Shown here in pieces: positions 1 to 34,471 of a DNA stretch of 64,000 nucleotides (position 1 is its first letter; each line of letters opens with the position of its first letter). The notes beneath the pieces were generated by a model that worked only from the letters and a program-made list of their open reading frames with translations, did no database searches and had not been told where the DNA came from. Where the stretch lies: NCBI GenBank assembly GCA_947623455.1, contig OX392527.1, forward strand, positions 34,402,201-34,466,200, given 5' to 3'. The DNA comes from Mimachlamys varia (lineage: Eukaryota; Mollusca; Bivalvia; Pectinida; Pectinidae). The position numbers and the translations under genes are program-made.

Positions 1-1
1 G

Positions 2-172
2 AGTCACTTTAAACAGTTCTTAAATTTGATAGATGAAGAAATGTTTCAAGCGATGACTATTTACAGTGCTAGTATTTCCGGTGTAGAGCGAGGACCCAGT
101 ATCATCAATATTGGACTCGCGTTCAGCTCAATTGATGTAGTGCAGAACTGTTGCCCGACTTTAACAAAATAA
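2..172 (+). CDS. Probable terminal exon of an unidentified gene (5' partial)
   Basis: An open frame runs from base 2 to a TAA stop at 170-172, giving 56 codons with no upstream limit inside the window. The peptide (for example FLNLIDEEMFQAMTIYSAS and GVERGPSIINIGLAFSS) has a balanced, protein-like composition. The DNA is less AT-rich than the following kilobase, and an AATAAA lies about 300 bases downstream, as expected for a last exon plus 3' UTR on the plus strand. I do not recognise the family. The start of the exon and its splice acceptor lie left of the window. The gene would converge tail-to-tail on PTEN. A chance open frame remains possible, because one minus-strand frame is also open for much of this stretch. 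Confidence 0.42.
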   Translation, partial: SHFKQFLNLIDEEMFQAMTIYSASISGVERGPSIINIGLAFSSIDVVQNCCPTLTK

Positions 173-476
173 CATCCAAGTAGAAAACCTTTTAAAAATA
201 CCAAGCAAACCACCAAGCATTTGAAGTGCTGAGAGTTCATATTTCAATCTGAATGCATCCCACAACATTGTAAAACAAAGCTTTTGAGTAAACTGTACCT
301 TTTGAACAATTTATAATATTTATGCACTAATATAAAAGCATTACATTAAATATGTTTTTACATTTTATGAAAATATTTAAAATTACCATCTATTCATATA
401 ACCACAAAGACGTATTTATAGATATTATAGTTTGAATACTAAATATTTTAATAATTGATGATTTATTAAAATTTTA

Positions 477-482
477 AATAAA
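477..482 (+). promoter_or_regulatory. Candidate poly(A) signal AATAAA
   Basis: A canonical AATAAA hexamer 305 bases after the stop codon of the putative terminal exon at 2-172, in AT-rich DNA. It fits a short 3' UTR, but the hexamer is frequent by chance in such AT-rich sequence. Confidence 0.3.
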
Positions 483-1543
483 AGAGTTCACTATTTCACC
501 GAAACAAGTCTATCCTGTTCTGTGTACTGTAATATTTGTCTTCGGAGGTGTCAACATTTTCTCTTAACTATGCTCATCAATTTGGACAGGAGCACAAATG
601 AATCTGTTTCAGATTAAATCATAACAGCAATATTTGAGTATATTACACATCCTATGGAGGAATAGCACACAGGATACCAAAACATGAACTTGTTAATGGA
701 CTTGTCAGACTAATTTAATCAACATTCCCGGACATGAAATCAAACTTATCCTTCTATCACACTACAAGATATTGAAAACTAAAACATTCATGTTGAACAA
801 TATCCTCCAATTTTATAACATTTAATGTTAAACAATTCAAGGATCTTATTCAATATGATTGGTATTTGTCAACATAAAACTTGCTTCAAAGAATCAGTTT
901 CCTGGATTACAAATCTTTCCACTGGAGTAAGAAATAATAATGGGATTGAGGACAAAGTTGATGAACACCATAACCTCCGTTATTCTTTTTAACAATTTGC
1001 TTTTTACATCATTTCTGTTTCTAAAAATGTGAAATACATGTTCAGTCCAAAACTTTGAATAAACAATTTGGATAATTCAGATTTGGAAGCAAAGGGCAAA
1101 TCCATCAATATAAATACAAGAAATGTCAGAATTTGGAAAATAACTGCAAGATGAAAATGTCCACTAATGACTATTATTAAACAGCAGGAATGAATAATCC
1201 TACCAATGGAGAACCTAGTCATCATATGATCTGACACTGTACTTCACCACTCCCCATCCCCCTTCTGCAAACAGAAAAAAAAATGCAGACAAAAAGGATG
1301 TTTAAAAGTTTCAAAGGCAGAATAAGATGATAAAAGAAACATGCACTGTTTGAATGCAATACCCTTTCATTACCAAAATATAAACAACTGATATTAAATT
1401 CTAAGAATTTCAGTTTTGTAAAAGAACATGTTTATAGTAGACTTACTGCACAATTGATATTTTTTTTGCAGTTAAGCAATGTCCCATGATTTGGCATTTA
1501 AAGACAAATAGGTTTTAAATTCTATATAAAAGCTATTTAAATG

Positions 1544-2208
1544 CCGTATATCAGGTTATTTTTTGGATGCACAACTTTTGCGATAAAAACATCAGCATAG
1601 TAAACGCACAAAATTTTCAATTTTTAATTCTTGCAATTTTTATGTTATTGGGAAAAAAATTAACGCAAATTGTTCATAATAACTCTCAGTCTTGTTTGTT
1701 CTTTCTACATACAACCACAAAAAATTTTGCCTAGGAGTTAATGTTACATACTGTTCACTATATAGAGCTTTGTAACAATTCTTTTCTATTTTTTTTTTTC
1801 CATATTTTGGTTTAATAGGTTGTTTACGGGATTTGTCTCACTGACCGAGGTCTTTGTAATGTTGGCAATCTGATTAGTGTCAGAAGTGGGATTCAGAAAA
1901 CACCTTCCAATCTGTTGATGCATGCTATTAAATAATAGCTCAATAATTACACCTGTTATTAGACTTGTGCTTGTTTACAAAAACACACCATCATGTCGCA
2001 GAATCAACAACCCTTTTCGGAAACAACCGTGAACCACAGTCGCGGTTCACTTCACATCAGGTTGACATGAGTGGTTGCTGGAACTATGACTATAATAATT
2101 AGTGCATTAGATCTGTGTGAAAATTTTACAATTTTTATTCATGCAATTTTTATAGAGTAGCTAATTTCGCAAAAATTATGACACGCACTAAAAAACCTTG
2201 ATATACGG
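1544..2208. mobile_element. MITE with CCGTATATCA terminal inverted repeats, about 665 bp
   Basis: The left end (CCGTATATCAGGTTATTTTT, then GTGC-like bases) matches the reverse complement of the right end, which reads CCGTATATCAAGGTTTTTTA. Subterminal AAAATTTTnCAATTTTTATT blocks also recur in both halves. There is no coding capacity. The right flank is TA and the left flank is TG, consistent with a TA target duplication carrying one substitution, so a Tc1/mariner-type non-autonomous element is plausible. Confidence 0.6.
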
Positions 2209-2211
2209 TAG

Positions 2212-4992
2212 ATTACAGCTATTAGACTGTTTAGATTTCAGAGCTATTTTCTAGCACAAGTATCTCCACACCACTATCATATTAATTGGTCAAAATAGAA
2301 ACAACTCCACCCACCAACATTTCCAGTTTACCAGTATCTGATGGATCCGAAGGCTACACGTGACAGGTCTGACTGCTCCAAATTGAAACACCTTTTGCAA
2401 CAATTTCTCAAAATTCAAAAACAAAAGCAAAGATACAATTATTGAGTTCTTTTCCAGCCAAAGACGATGAATGAAATCAATTTAACCAGGTAATGAATGA
2501 CAATGACTGATTCAAGTCACTACATCTCATATTGGAATGTGATGATGATGGGATAATGCCCTACCATCAGACGTTTCAATTCATAGAACAAAAACATAAT
2601 TACAGGTCACATGAAAATAGCTGTGGACAAATGTCACAGAGAAACAAGTGTAATATATTGAGTAATGAGATCATTTGTACGTAGCTAAACATTTCATTCC
2701 ATTCAACTATGACCACTGACATTCCTAGGACAATCATACATGTACTGACACACAACTGGAGCGTACACAAAAAACAGGAACATTCACACACACTACATAC
2801 ACTCGATGGCAACACACCATTTTGACAAAAGTGTCTGTGTAAAACAGGTGCCCTATCACTTTGGAAGTTCATTTTTCTGACAGATTTAAACTCAATTTGG
2901 GTACTGCATACTAATTACACAGTGTTTTTCTTTTTATAAAAGGCATTAAAATAAATAAATAAATGTTAATATTCAAGGATATGACAAGAAACAATTTTTG
3001 TCGGGAAAAAATTGCACTCATTTTCAATTTAAAATGTCCTGGATGTGAATTTCAATAATGATGTAACCTATAAAGATCACTAATCACCCGGTACATAGGT
3101 TTCTGTTATTTATCTTGCTAATTTTGTGACATCGTTGATACTTCATATCCACAAAAGTATGTGACAGAACACACACAGTACCTGGTATCTTTATTTTCCC
3201 ATTAGAATCGGGGCTTAGGTATTTAATATCATTTTCATCAGTTCATAGAATCAACCTCAAGGAAGGCTTATAATTTTATACAGTAAAATTTAAGTATAAA
3301 GCCCTATTATCAGTTTAGTCTAAATTTTAACACAAACAAACATTTATTATAGTTTTTTTTTTAATTAAAAAGTGTGTCAACTGCAGAAAAATGTATTTTA
3401 ATATGCTTAATTTATCTTTTGCAAAAATTTATCTAAGGTATTAATTTTCCTCCAATTACCATGGTTTATATCTCTGCTCATATTACCCATATAGCTTTTA
3501 TTATAGTATATCAGTTCAAATGTAGAGAAGTACTTACCTGTGTTTTTTAATACTAGAATATATTTATTAAAGAAGCACTTCAGAAGCAGACATAAAAGCT
3601 ATAAAGTTATAATGTAATATATAGCAGAAAAGCACCTATTATAGCAATTACTGTTTACCGTTCCTGTATATTTTATAAAATTAAAAGAACAAATGCACAT
3701 TTTATCAAATACAGATGTATAATGATGAAAACAGCACCAATTAGTCTCCTTAACTAACTACCACTGTACATCAAGTGATTATATCAACTATATATCAGTT
3801 TTGAAAATTAAGTATTTTCAAATGATGTACAAAAATATGCAATTTCTATTTATCACTGATGTTTTTTTTAGATCATGAAATTAAAAACCAATAAGTTATC
3901 ATTGATTTGATCGTTAAGCAAATATGCCACATTATTTTGGTTTCTTATATTATGAAATAGTTATGGCTATCATCTTAATACATATGGAGAGTCTTGTGTG
4001 AATTTTGGCAACTATTTAATACACTTTTATCTATACAATGCAATGGGATTTTTTTCAAAAATCACAGAATAAGTTTTAGATATGACATGTGAATGTTTAT
4101 ACCAACTCTTCATATGGAAATATTTGTCTGACAATTTTTGTTTTAATTAGTAAAATATTTATCCTTTGCTTGCAGAAAATCTTATGGTGAAAAATGGAGA
4201 AAATCTAACCATATATATAAATGATGATTCCTCTGAAGTTAAAATGTATGCTACCTTGAAGAAATCTAAATCTCCTTTTTTAAGAGTTCCATCAAAATAC
4301 CTGTATCTAATATAATTTGTAATTTGCATGAGGTTAATTAATGATACATTTAAAAAATAAGTAAAGAGTACATGCATTTTATAACATTAAAATGACCCTG
4401 ATATATCACAGGACAAGACGTGGATCTTATCAAGGGAGTTAACTCCAAGCAGATAATCATATGTCGGTAGCATTGGTGAAACTGATAGAAATCCTTTACA
4501 CTAGACACTGGCTCAACAATGAAAGGAGACAAACACTTATGTCCATGTCAAAAATAAGAGTTTTGAGGAGAAATAAACAGATGATAACAATTACTGAATA
4601 ACAATGCTAATAAACCTGACAAACTTAAACAGCAGACATAACAAGGCAAGTCCAACACACGTTTCAGTGTCACCAGCAATGCCATCACACGGAACACCTC
4701 ATTACCAACAATTTCTGATTCCCAGCTAAATACATCTTAAATAAAAATCTCATTATATAAGAAGTTGCGGCCATTAAAGCAACTTTGATGAAATGGTGCC
4801 GTGTAACGCATGTTCAGCTCCGCAACTACCATTCATGATATAACGTCAATATCACTTGCACACGCAGTCTTTACCATGCACATCTACTACACAATTTATA
4901 ATATAACACTTACACTGCTACATGCACCTCTTGTTCCTACATTTACACACGAGTAAAGCCCCCTATTCTCCCCCAAACTAATATCACACATG
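2212..4992. other. AT-rich DNA downstream of PTEN, probably including its 3' UTR
   Basis: No convincing exon on either strand; the open frames here are short and of low complexity. The part next to the PTEN stop is expected to be PTEN 3' UTR. Minus-strand AATAAA-type hexamers occur (for example at 3563-3568, about 1.4 kb after the stop), but none is clearly the used site. Confidence 0.4.
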
Positions 4993-26945
<21,953 letters not shown>

Positions 26946-29900
26946 ATATTATTCCGCTGAAAAAGTTAGACCATTTTGTCGACATCTATTTCACTTTTGC
27001 CGTACTTCTGTTAGTCAATTTATATAGTTTAAACACGAAAAAGAACTAAAATCAGTGTAGTAAGATAAATAAACACAACAAATAGAGAAATGCTTATATT
27101 TCAGCGGAGGAGTAAGACCGAAGTACCTGGATAACCTGTCCCAAAGGTCAAAGGTAATATTGCATGTAGATCTTGTGACCCACTGACCTAGTCAAGCAAT
27201 GATATTGAACCACGCATCACACCAGTGACCGAGTTATTAAGGACTACAATATTACGTCATTACCGTTGTCAAGCGGAAAAGTAATCAGATATATAAGTGT
27301 TTTGATTCTATACATTTACAACTATATACACAAACTTTACAGGGAACACTTAAAATTACTGTAAATTTGATGTCTCTAACGTTATACACGTACACAGGGA
27401 CGTACAGTGCAGTAGTATCATATCAAGACTTTTTTCTAAAAGTTGTATGACAAAATTACAAAAATGCATTCTGTATATAAGACCATTAAAACATTAATTG
27501 TGTCTTAATTGACACCACCACGGAATTAGATTATCTATGTCCTACCACATGAATACAGTATATCTGAATGAACCTTTTATACTTTTTCAGGGATCCATGT
27601 ACTTCTATAAAAGCAGGGACGTACAGAATATGTATCACATAAGTAAAATATGTACGACCCTGATAAAAGGATCTTCTTTTGTGAAAAGTGTAATTTGTCT
27701 GGCGACTGTTTTTACCGTGTGCATTTTAAAAAAGGGATTTCATGGCATAGTAAAAAAACAAAAGAATATCATGTCAGCGTTCACGTTTTTGTACTATATG
27801 ATCAGTCGAATATACACCGCAGGGACCTGATAATTTGTTACAGCTAGTTTTTTTACCTAAACTGGACCTGTGGAATATACCACATTTGCATTAATACGTT
27901 ATTGCAAGTAAACTTTGCTAGTTGACCAATCAACTGCATGGCAACTTATCTGCATGTATAAGTGATCAGATATGCATGACAGTTTGCAAAATCGACAAAG
28001 TAGGGTTTTTATGGCATTTTAATATTCTTGTAACTAAAAGAAAACAAATTAAGTTACCCCTAAACCTTAGATTTCAATGAGAAATACTCATTTTTCCATC
28101 GATTCTAACATCAAACTTTAAATATTTGGCAGATTAAGGGGAAATGGATTTCTCTTTCTAAAACAATTATTAAATTTGGGAGTAAGCAAGCTCCTTTTTT
28201 ATTCAAGAGCAGACATTTAAAACATATTAAACACATTTAAACAGTTATCCCATTATATTTACGTATACATTTCCCCATTGACACTATGCTTAGAGGCAGT
28301 TTCCACAATACGCCTAATTATAACACCCAGTACCCAACATTTGCTATTGTGATGACGTCACCATTCTCTTGTGACGTCTTCAATTTCATTGTCGTCTACA
28401 CTTAATTTGCTGTTCGAAACCTGTTCGAAATAAAGCAAACTAATTATATCGAAATGTTAATACACTGTATACGTATTGAACGTTTTAGCAAATATTGTTA
28501 CAGTTCTATACCACACAATGCTATTGCTGGCAAACTTGCATAAAACCCGAACGGACTTTATTAAGTTTGTCATCAATAGCAATGCGTGTTATATTGAGAT
28601 TGAACGAAGTTTCGTTTTTAATATTCATGCCGGTTGAACGAAAATCGGTAACATCCTTATTACACGAAGCCCACTAGCAATATATGGATGCCGCCTTTTT
28701 TATTTATACTGACAATAAAGTTATAAACTCGAAGTTCGGTCCTTGATTTTGATTTTTAAAAACATACATTATTTCTTAAATGTATGTAACATCATGGTAT
28801 TACAATGACCCTAGATGATGGTGAAGTGTAGGAATTAAAAAGATATTCCCTCTTCTTCTTCTTCTTCTTCTTCTTCTTTAAATTCTGCTAGGAATTGGCA
28901 AACATTTCAATGGTCAATATAACAATGGTTGTAGACGTCATCTTTCATATATTGACATACATAATTTGAAACATCTACCATGCACTCGTAACCGTTTTCC
29001 ATTTGATAAGGATGCAGAGATGTAGAACACTTCAGTCATGCACTTCCTGGTCAACTTTTAAACTTGTTCACCAGAAAGCGATGCTATAATGGAAGATTTC
29101 TTGTAACCTTCAACTTTATCTTATTTTTTCTCTTTACATATTAAGTAAATTGTTTAGAGAGAACATATTTACAATTTGTAACAAAATACAATATAATATA
29201 TAAGGAGGACAAATCATGGAACTTTTTTTAAACAAACTTTGATAAATTTACATAAATTTCTTAACGTTTTAAGTTGGTAGAGTTCATTAACTGTGAAAAG
29301 TTTACAATATTAGGTATCGCATAAAAGTATTTCTTAATATAAAGCAGTCGTTCCGAGGACCCAAATAGACATTTTAATAGATAATGAAATTCGTAACCAG
29401 ATGTTGGAAGGAATGCGGTTTAAACTATGACGTCTGTGTTGTAAGTGTCAAACAATATTTGAATGCGAAAAATAAGAAAAGAAATGCGATCTAGATATTT
29501 TGAAAACCAAAATATACTTCGTGTCACTCCGTTCCCACAGGTAGCCAATAACTTATTTTGTTTTGTATTCCCTTTGCTAGATATCCAGATCTTCTTGGTT
29601 TGTATCTGAAAGGAATGGGGGAATTTATCCCAAAAACATACTCAAAGTAAAAATGTTGGAGCACGCGGGTTCGAGGCCGACATGGGCCGTCATGCAGGTA
29701 CTGGCCGCGTTGTTCGGTGTAGTTTTCTACGGGAAATCCGGCTTTCGTCCACTACTAAAACCTTGACCGTAGTTGTTTGTTAGACGTACATTTTTTTAAA
29801 ACACAAATACATTGTGAACCAAACCATTCTGAACCCGCTATGGCATTGCCTATTGCTGAAGATATTCTACTATTTTAAAAAATACCCTTTTTATAAAAGC

Positions 29901-30355
29901 ATTTTTGGTTAACTCTACAACACATTTTTCACTGTAAAAAGGATTATATCCTCATTTATATGTATATCTTGCACTCAAAACGATTTCAAGTGGCCCACGC
30001 GTATCGGTTGAATGTGATCAATGTTCAAAGAGAGACAACTCGAATACATTCACCTATAGTGATGGGCACAAGTTACGTATACGGCACTTGCGTGCAGGTC
30101 ACCACTCAATATCAAGGCCACAGCAAGGAGTCAAATTGGAAATTAAAACCGTGCATTTTTAAGCTCTGAATACAGCAGAAATGTTGAGTTAAAAGTATAT
30201 GTTTGTTCAAAATATATAAATCCCTTTATTTTAACTTTCTCTCGAGACAATTTTTAACAGTTAAGTCGTCATTGAAGGAAGGAGGCTATAATTATGATTG
30301 TTGTTATTTGTAAAAGTGAAAATGATTTTTATTGCAGATAAAGACACTACTGCAG
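26946..30355. other. Gene-free DNA upstream of PTEN
   Basis: No supported exon; frames here are short and AT-rich. It holds GGTCAAAGGTAA near 27150 (DR1-like), two CRE-like sites at 28353-28360 (TGACGTCA) and 28372-28379 (TGACGTCT), and a TTC microsatellite at 28850-28878. CAGGGACGTA motifs near 27395 and 27617 resemble the ends of the small palindromic insertions described further right. Confidence 0.4.
28850..28878. repeat. (TTC)n microsatellite
   Basis: About nine consecutive TTC triplets. Confidence 0.95.
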
Positions 30356-30359
30356 TTAA

Positions 30360-30717
30360 AGGCCCAATATGAAATTTTTCGTGATTCCGAAAAAATCTGT
30401 AAAAATAAATCCAGTTGTTAACCATGCAAAAGTAAGCCATGAGCGGTACCTATCAAGACACTTTGACAGAAAAATCCAAAGAATTGAAAATAATTCAGGG
30501 GGGCCAACTTCAACAACAAATCGAAGTTAGAAGACAGTTCAAAATGGACGCGTGTTTACAAATACCTAGTTTCAACTGCTGCTGTACCGGTAACCGTGTA
30601 AGAATTCATCTTGAACATTGCTGATATCAGTTAATCTTAACTAAATCTATAAATATAAAAAGTTATTAGACTTGATTTTCGCTTCAAGTTTTGCCGAAAG
30701 TTACGTATATTGGGCCT
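30360..30717. mobile_element. TTAA-flanked MITE, 358 bp
   Basis: Inverted ends AGGCCCAATAT and ATATTGGGCCT are directly flanked by TTAA on both sides (30356-30359 and 30718-30721), the hallmark of piggyBac-type insertion. Inside, GAAAATAATTCAGG, GTACCGGTAA and the right-hand TTGCCGAAAGTTACGTATAT are shared with the copy at 49443-49809. Non-coding. Confidence 0.8.
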
Positions 30718-31679
30718 TTAAAGAAATCTATAATACCCAAGTGTATGTGAAACAGCTAGAGTAATTTGAGGATGAGCTAGGTTTTATTGATGGGATGTGC
30801 GTTAAAACCAGAAAACCTGGACATAGGATTCGATCTAAAATGTTTAAGACCATACTCTGCTTTTCTGTTCGTTATTGGTCAAAAAGTGTTAAAATAAACT
30901 GATAACAATAGAATACACTAGACTTCAACATTCACCAGTCTTTAAAATCTAACCATAATTATAGGTTTGTGATTGGAATGTGAGATTTTTTGCAAGGATA
31001 CGTGAATATATGGTTTAGTTCGACAAAACCTGTCGTTTTCCATTTAAACTAACATTAACAAATGACAGAAGGAGCAGGTGAAATTGACTGGCTAAATATA
31101 GTCTTGCACTGGATCATTATCACGGACTCGCGTAGAGAATTGTAAAACTATTCATGAAAGCTGGGAAAAAAATCAAAGTGAATGCCCCTCCCCTACCTAC
31201 TCAGTTAACTGACCACACGACGTCAACGACAAGAGCCAAGAGCGTACGAGTTGGTCTAAATATGTATTTTATTTCGTCAGATTATCGTTAATGGTGGTTA
31301 AAACAAATTACTTTCGATTTTCTTTTTTATGTAAACATACATAATTACTTTGTAACATGTAATGCAGTTATCCATTCATTGCAGTATGTTACCACTATAA
31401 TTTGCGCAACCAGAAATATCGATTGAATTCATAAATTAGTGGATATTTGCTTTTGAAGGATCTTCCTCCTTCTCATTTATAAACTGACCCTAGAATCTGA
31501 AATGATGCTCGGATAGATTTTTTTTAATCTCATAATATTGTATACAAAGTGAAAGCAAAACTAGAACACTGATCCGATATAAGCTCAACCGATCAGTTAG
31601 GACAGTGGGGGACATCGCCTCGGCAAACAGCTCTGTAAGGCAGAAACCAATTGTATCTTGTAAATACAGTAAAACATAA

Positions 31680-32215
31680 TGTATTGTGTTCGTCTCTCTA
31701 TATACCTAGCAACTGTATTAATGTAGTTTTAGGTGGGGATCTCATCTGTTTAAAAGTTATGACTCCGGAGTTATAAGTCTGCAAGGAAAGACCCCGAAAT
31801 CAAATCCCAAATCATGCTTGTGATCGTCTCTTTATGCCCAGCAATTTCGGGGTGATCTCAACCGTGCGTGGTGGACCCTGGGTAAAACCTAAAATCATGA
31901 TTGTGATTGTCTCTTAATTCCCAGCAGATTTATAGTTTTGGGTGGGATCTCAAAAACCGTTTAACAGTTATGACTCAGGAATTTAGTTTGCAACAAGGAT
32001 GTGGCTGGCCCCGAATTCAAATCTAAAACATGTTGGTGTTCGTCTCTTTATTTCCAGCAATTGTATATTATATATAGTTCTCGGGTGGGGATCTCGACAG
32101 TTTTAAAGTGATTCTGCAAGGGTGAGGCTCATCCCGGGACCAATCATAATCATGATTGTGTTCTTTTTATACCAAGCAACGGTATATATATCGTTATATA
32201 GTGTGGAGATCACAG
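31680..32215. repeat. Degenerate 110-130-bp tandem repeat, about 4 copies
   Basis: Recurring blocks ATTGTGTTCGTCTCT, CCAGCAAT, GGTGGGGATCTCA, AAAAGTTATGACTC and CCCCGAAATCAAAT occur in the same order at intervals of 110-130 bases. The copies are strongly diverged. Confidence 0.7.
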
Positions 32216-32224
32216 CGAACTGCA

Positions 32225-32604
32225 AGTGGCGATATTAAGAAGTTTGACCTCTATTTCCCCTATTGGGCCCTGTTTCAGAGTCACCATTTATGCAAAATAT
32301 GTTCCCCTTCCCCAAAGGATATTTGACCCAATTTGGTTCAAATCCAAGGGCTTCCTTGTATTGGGCCCTGCCCCTCTGGCCCCAGTCACTTTCCCAATAG
32401 GATGTTGCTGACCAACTTTGATTCAAATCCATTCAATTCTTTATGACTAGTAGCGATTTAAAGGGCTTTACCTCTATTTCCCCTATTTGGCCCTAGGGGA
32501 TAGGAGTCACGATTTATACTAAATCTGTTCCCCTCCCCCAAAGGATGTTTCTGACCAATTTCGGTTGAAATAAATGCAATACTAGAGACTAGTAGCAACT
32601 TAAA
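32225..32604. repeat. Degenerate repeat with CCTCTATTTCCCCTATTGGG
   Basis: Two to three diverged copies with the order TTTGACCTCTATTTCCCCTA, TTGGGCCCTG, GGAGTCACgATTTATaC, TGTTCCCCTCCCCCAAAGGA, GACCAATTT and GACTAGTAGC, spaced about 110-240 bases. Similar text is common as a dispersed repeat in oyster-type genomes (from memory). The open frames across it on both strands are not genes. Confidence 0.6.
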
Positions 32605-32614
32605 GGAAAAGTTA

Positions 32615-32662
32615 ACAAGACCCCATGCCATGGCATAAGCCCACCAGCCCTTCGGGCCAGGT
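32615..32662. repeat. GC-rich hairpin AGCCCACCAGCCCTTCGGGC
   Basis: The arms AGCCCACCAGCCC and GGGCCAGGTAAGCT face each other around a TTCG loop, preceded by CATGCCATGGCATAAG. Very similar hairpins are a familiar dispersed motif of bivalve DNA and support the taxonomic inference. Confidence 0.55.
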
Positions 32663-32664
32663 AA

Positions 32665-34078
32665 GCTAAAACATTAACAATCAAGTAAGAACATGACATG
32701 CGCAAATCAACATAACCCATCTTGGAGGGGGCTGGGTGTATCAATCACAAATGTCAAGCCATGAATCAGAAGAACAAGAACCAGTTAAAGAAACAACTAA
32801 AGATAAAACATGAAGAAAATATTTGCAAAAAGTTATTTATTTACTGTACAGAACCCATACATCCACTTTTACGCTGTTAAGTATGCTTTCACATAACAAA
32901 ACCATCCGTTGTCCGATACAACCGCAACTTGTTACTCAAGTACTGTACAAATGAGTATGCAAAAACAACAAGGAATACATGAATTGTGCCGATATCATAC
33001 TGATGATAATGCAGGGTAATAAAAGCATAATACAACAAAGCATGCAAAAGGTTAATATATATCTAAATCCACACTGACCACTGAAAAACTATCACCATTT
33101 ACACATCATTTTCTGCTATTATCCACGATGTTACATGTATTTGGTTTGATAACTATTGGTTTTACATGTTGTATTTCTTAATTTCATAAACTAGTACCTG
33201 TACATGAGACATTCTATTTCTCTAATGAAACATTAGATTCATTAATAACAGTAGCATGTGCACTTCAATTTTTGGCCCACATGGTCGAAAGGTAATTATC
33301 ATGGTCCCAAGTTTATCCTGTTCTGTGATTCGACTGGGACTATTGGGGATTTCAACAAAAATGTGAAGTTGGCAAGACAATAGAAACATTCTGGTGATTG
33401 GGATGAATGACAAACCCAGACCATTACTGGTTAGAAGAGATGTAGGAAGCAGCAATACTATAAAAATATAGATCCTTTCCAAATGAACGACCGAAATACA
33501 CCAACACAGTCATACAATAGTTAATTAAAATATTATGAGTATGATGATAAATGTCATCAACAATAAAATTTCATACACTTCAAAAAAGAAATCGGCTTCA
33601 GAAACTTGTGTGATTTGAAATCAGTAAACTAGATAAAACTGAAATAATTTACATGGATATGATTTGCCATTTTCAGGCCTTTCTCTCATCAACTAACGAA
33701 CCTCAAGCCATTTAATCTCGTCCAACATATACACATCTCTATATAGCCACTTCCATTTCCTTGTCAGCTGTTTTGAATTCTTCTTTACAAATTAGTCACA
33801 CTATAAACCGTGTTATCCAAAATGAGTTAATTTGAACAAGATTCAATAAGATTGAGTGATGACCAAGAAAAATAAAAATTGCAGCGATGGACTTCTCAAA
33901 TATCTGTCCTCATAATGCTTGTTTCATTCATACACACCAGTCAACATTCAAACACAATCTCATACTTTGAAACATAAAATACATTAATTCTATATCTATG
34001 TACACCGATTATCATCAATACTATTTCAAATCAGTCTATTATATGCAAACTGAATGTGTTTTCTTACAATGGTGATAT
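32665..34078. other. Gene-free AT-rich DNA
   Basis: No supported exon, RNA gene or clear repeat; only short low-complexity frames. Confidence 0.4.
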
Positions 34079-34471
34079 CAGGGGTAGAATTCAACTTTTT
34101 TATTAACTTGCATTTTGTGGCGAGTGGGTTAAATTTTAACTCGTCAAATTGGAAACTTGCTCGTAATGTTGGGGTGGAATTACTGAAAGTACTACAGGTA
34201 CAATCAATGTATTCTGTATCAGTCTTATTTACAATTTAGACAAGTGTCAACAAGACTTTAATGCACTATTAGTGCTTGTGTATGTGGTTTTATTTTCAAT
34301 TTTCGTTTTATACTTTTTACATTTTCTGACATGTGTACAGAGTGGAATAATATATATCTTTCAACAGCCATTACATGTATACCCACTCACTGAAAAATGC
34401 AAGTACAATAATTTTCTACTCACCATTTCAGAAATCAACAGGCATTTTGCGAGTGTTAATTTCAAACCCTG
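34079..34471. mobile_element. CAGGGGT-ended MITE, 393 bp
   Basis: Begins CAGGGGTAGAATTCAAC and ends with the inverse of CAGGGTTTGAAATTAAC, flanked by TGATAT direct repeats (34073-34078 and 34472-34477). A diverged relative lies at 11814-12282. CAGGG termini are typical of hAT elements, although the visible duplication is 6 rather than 8 bases. Short frames inside it are not genes. Confidence 0.65.
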
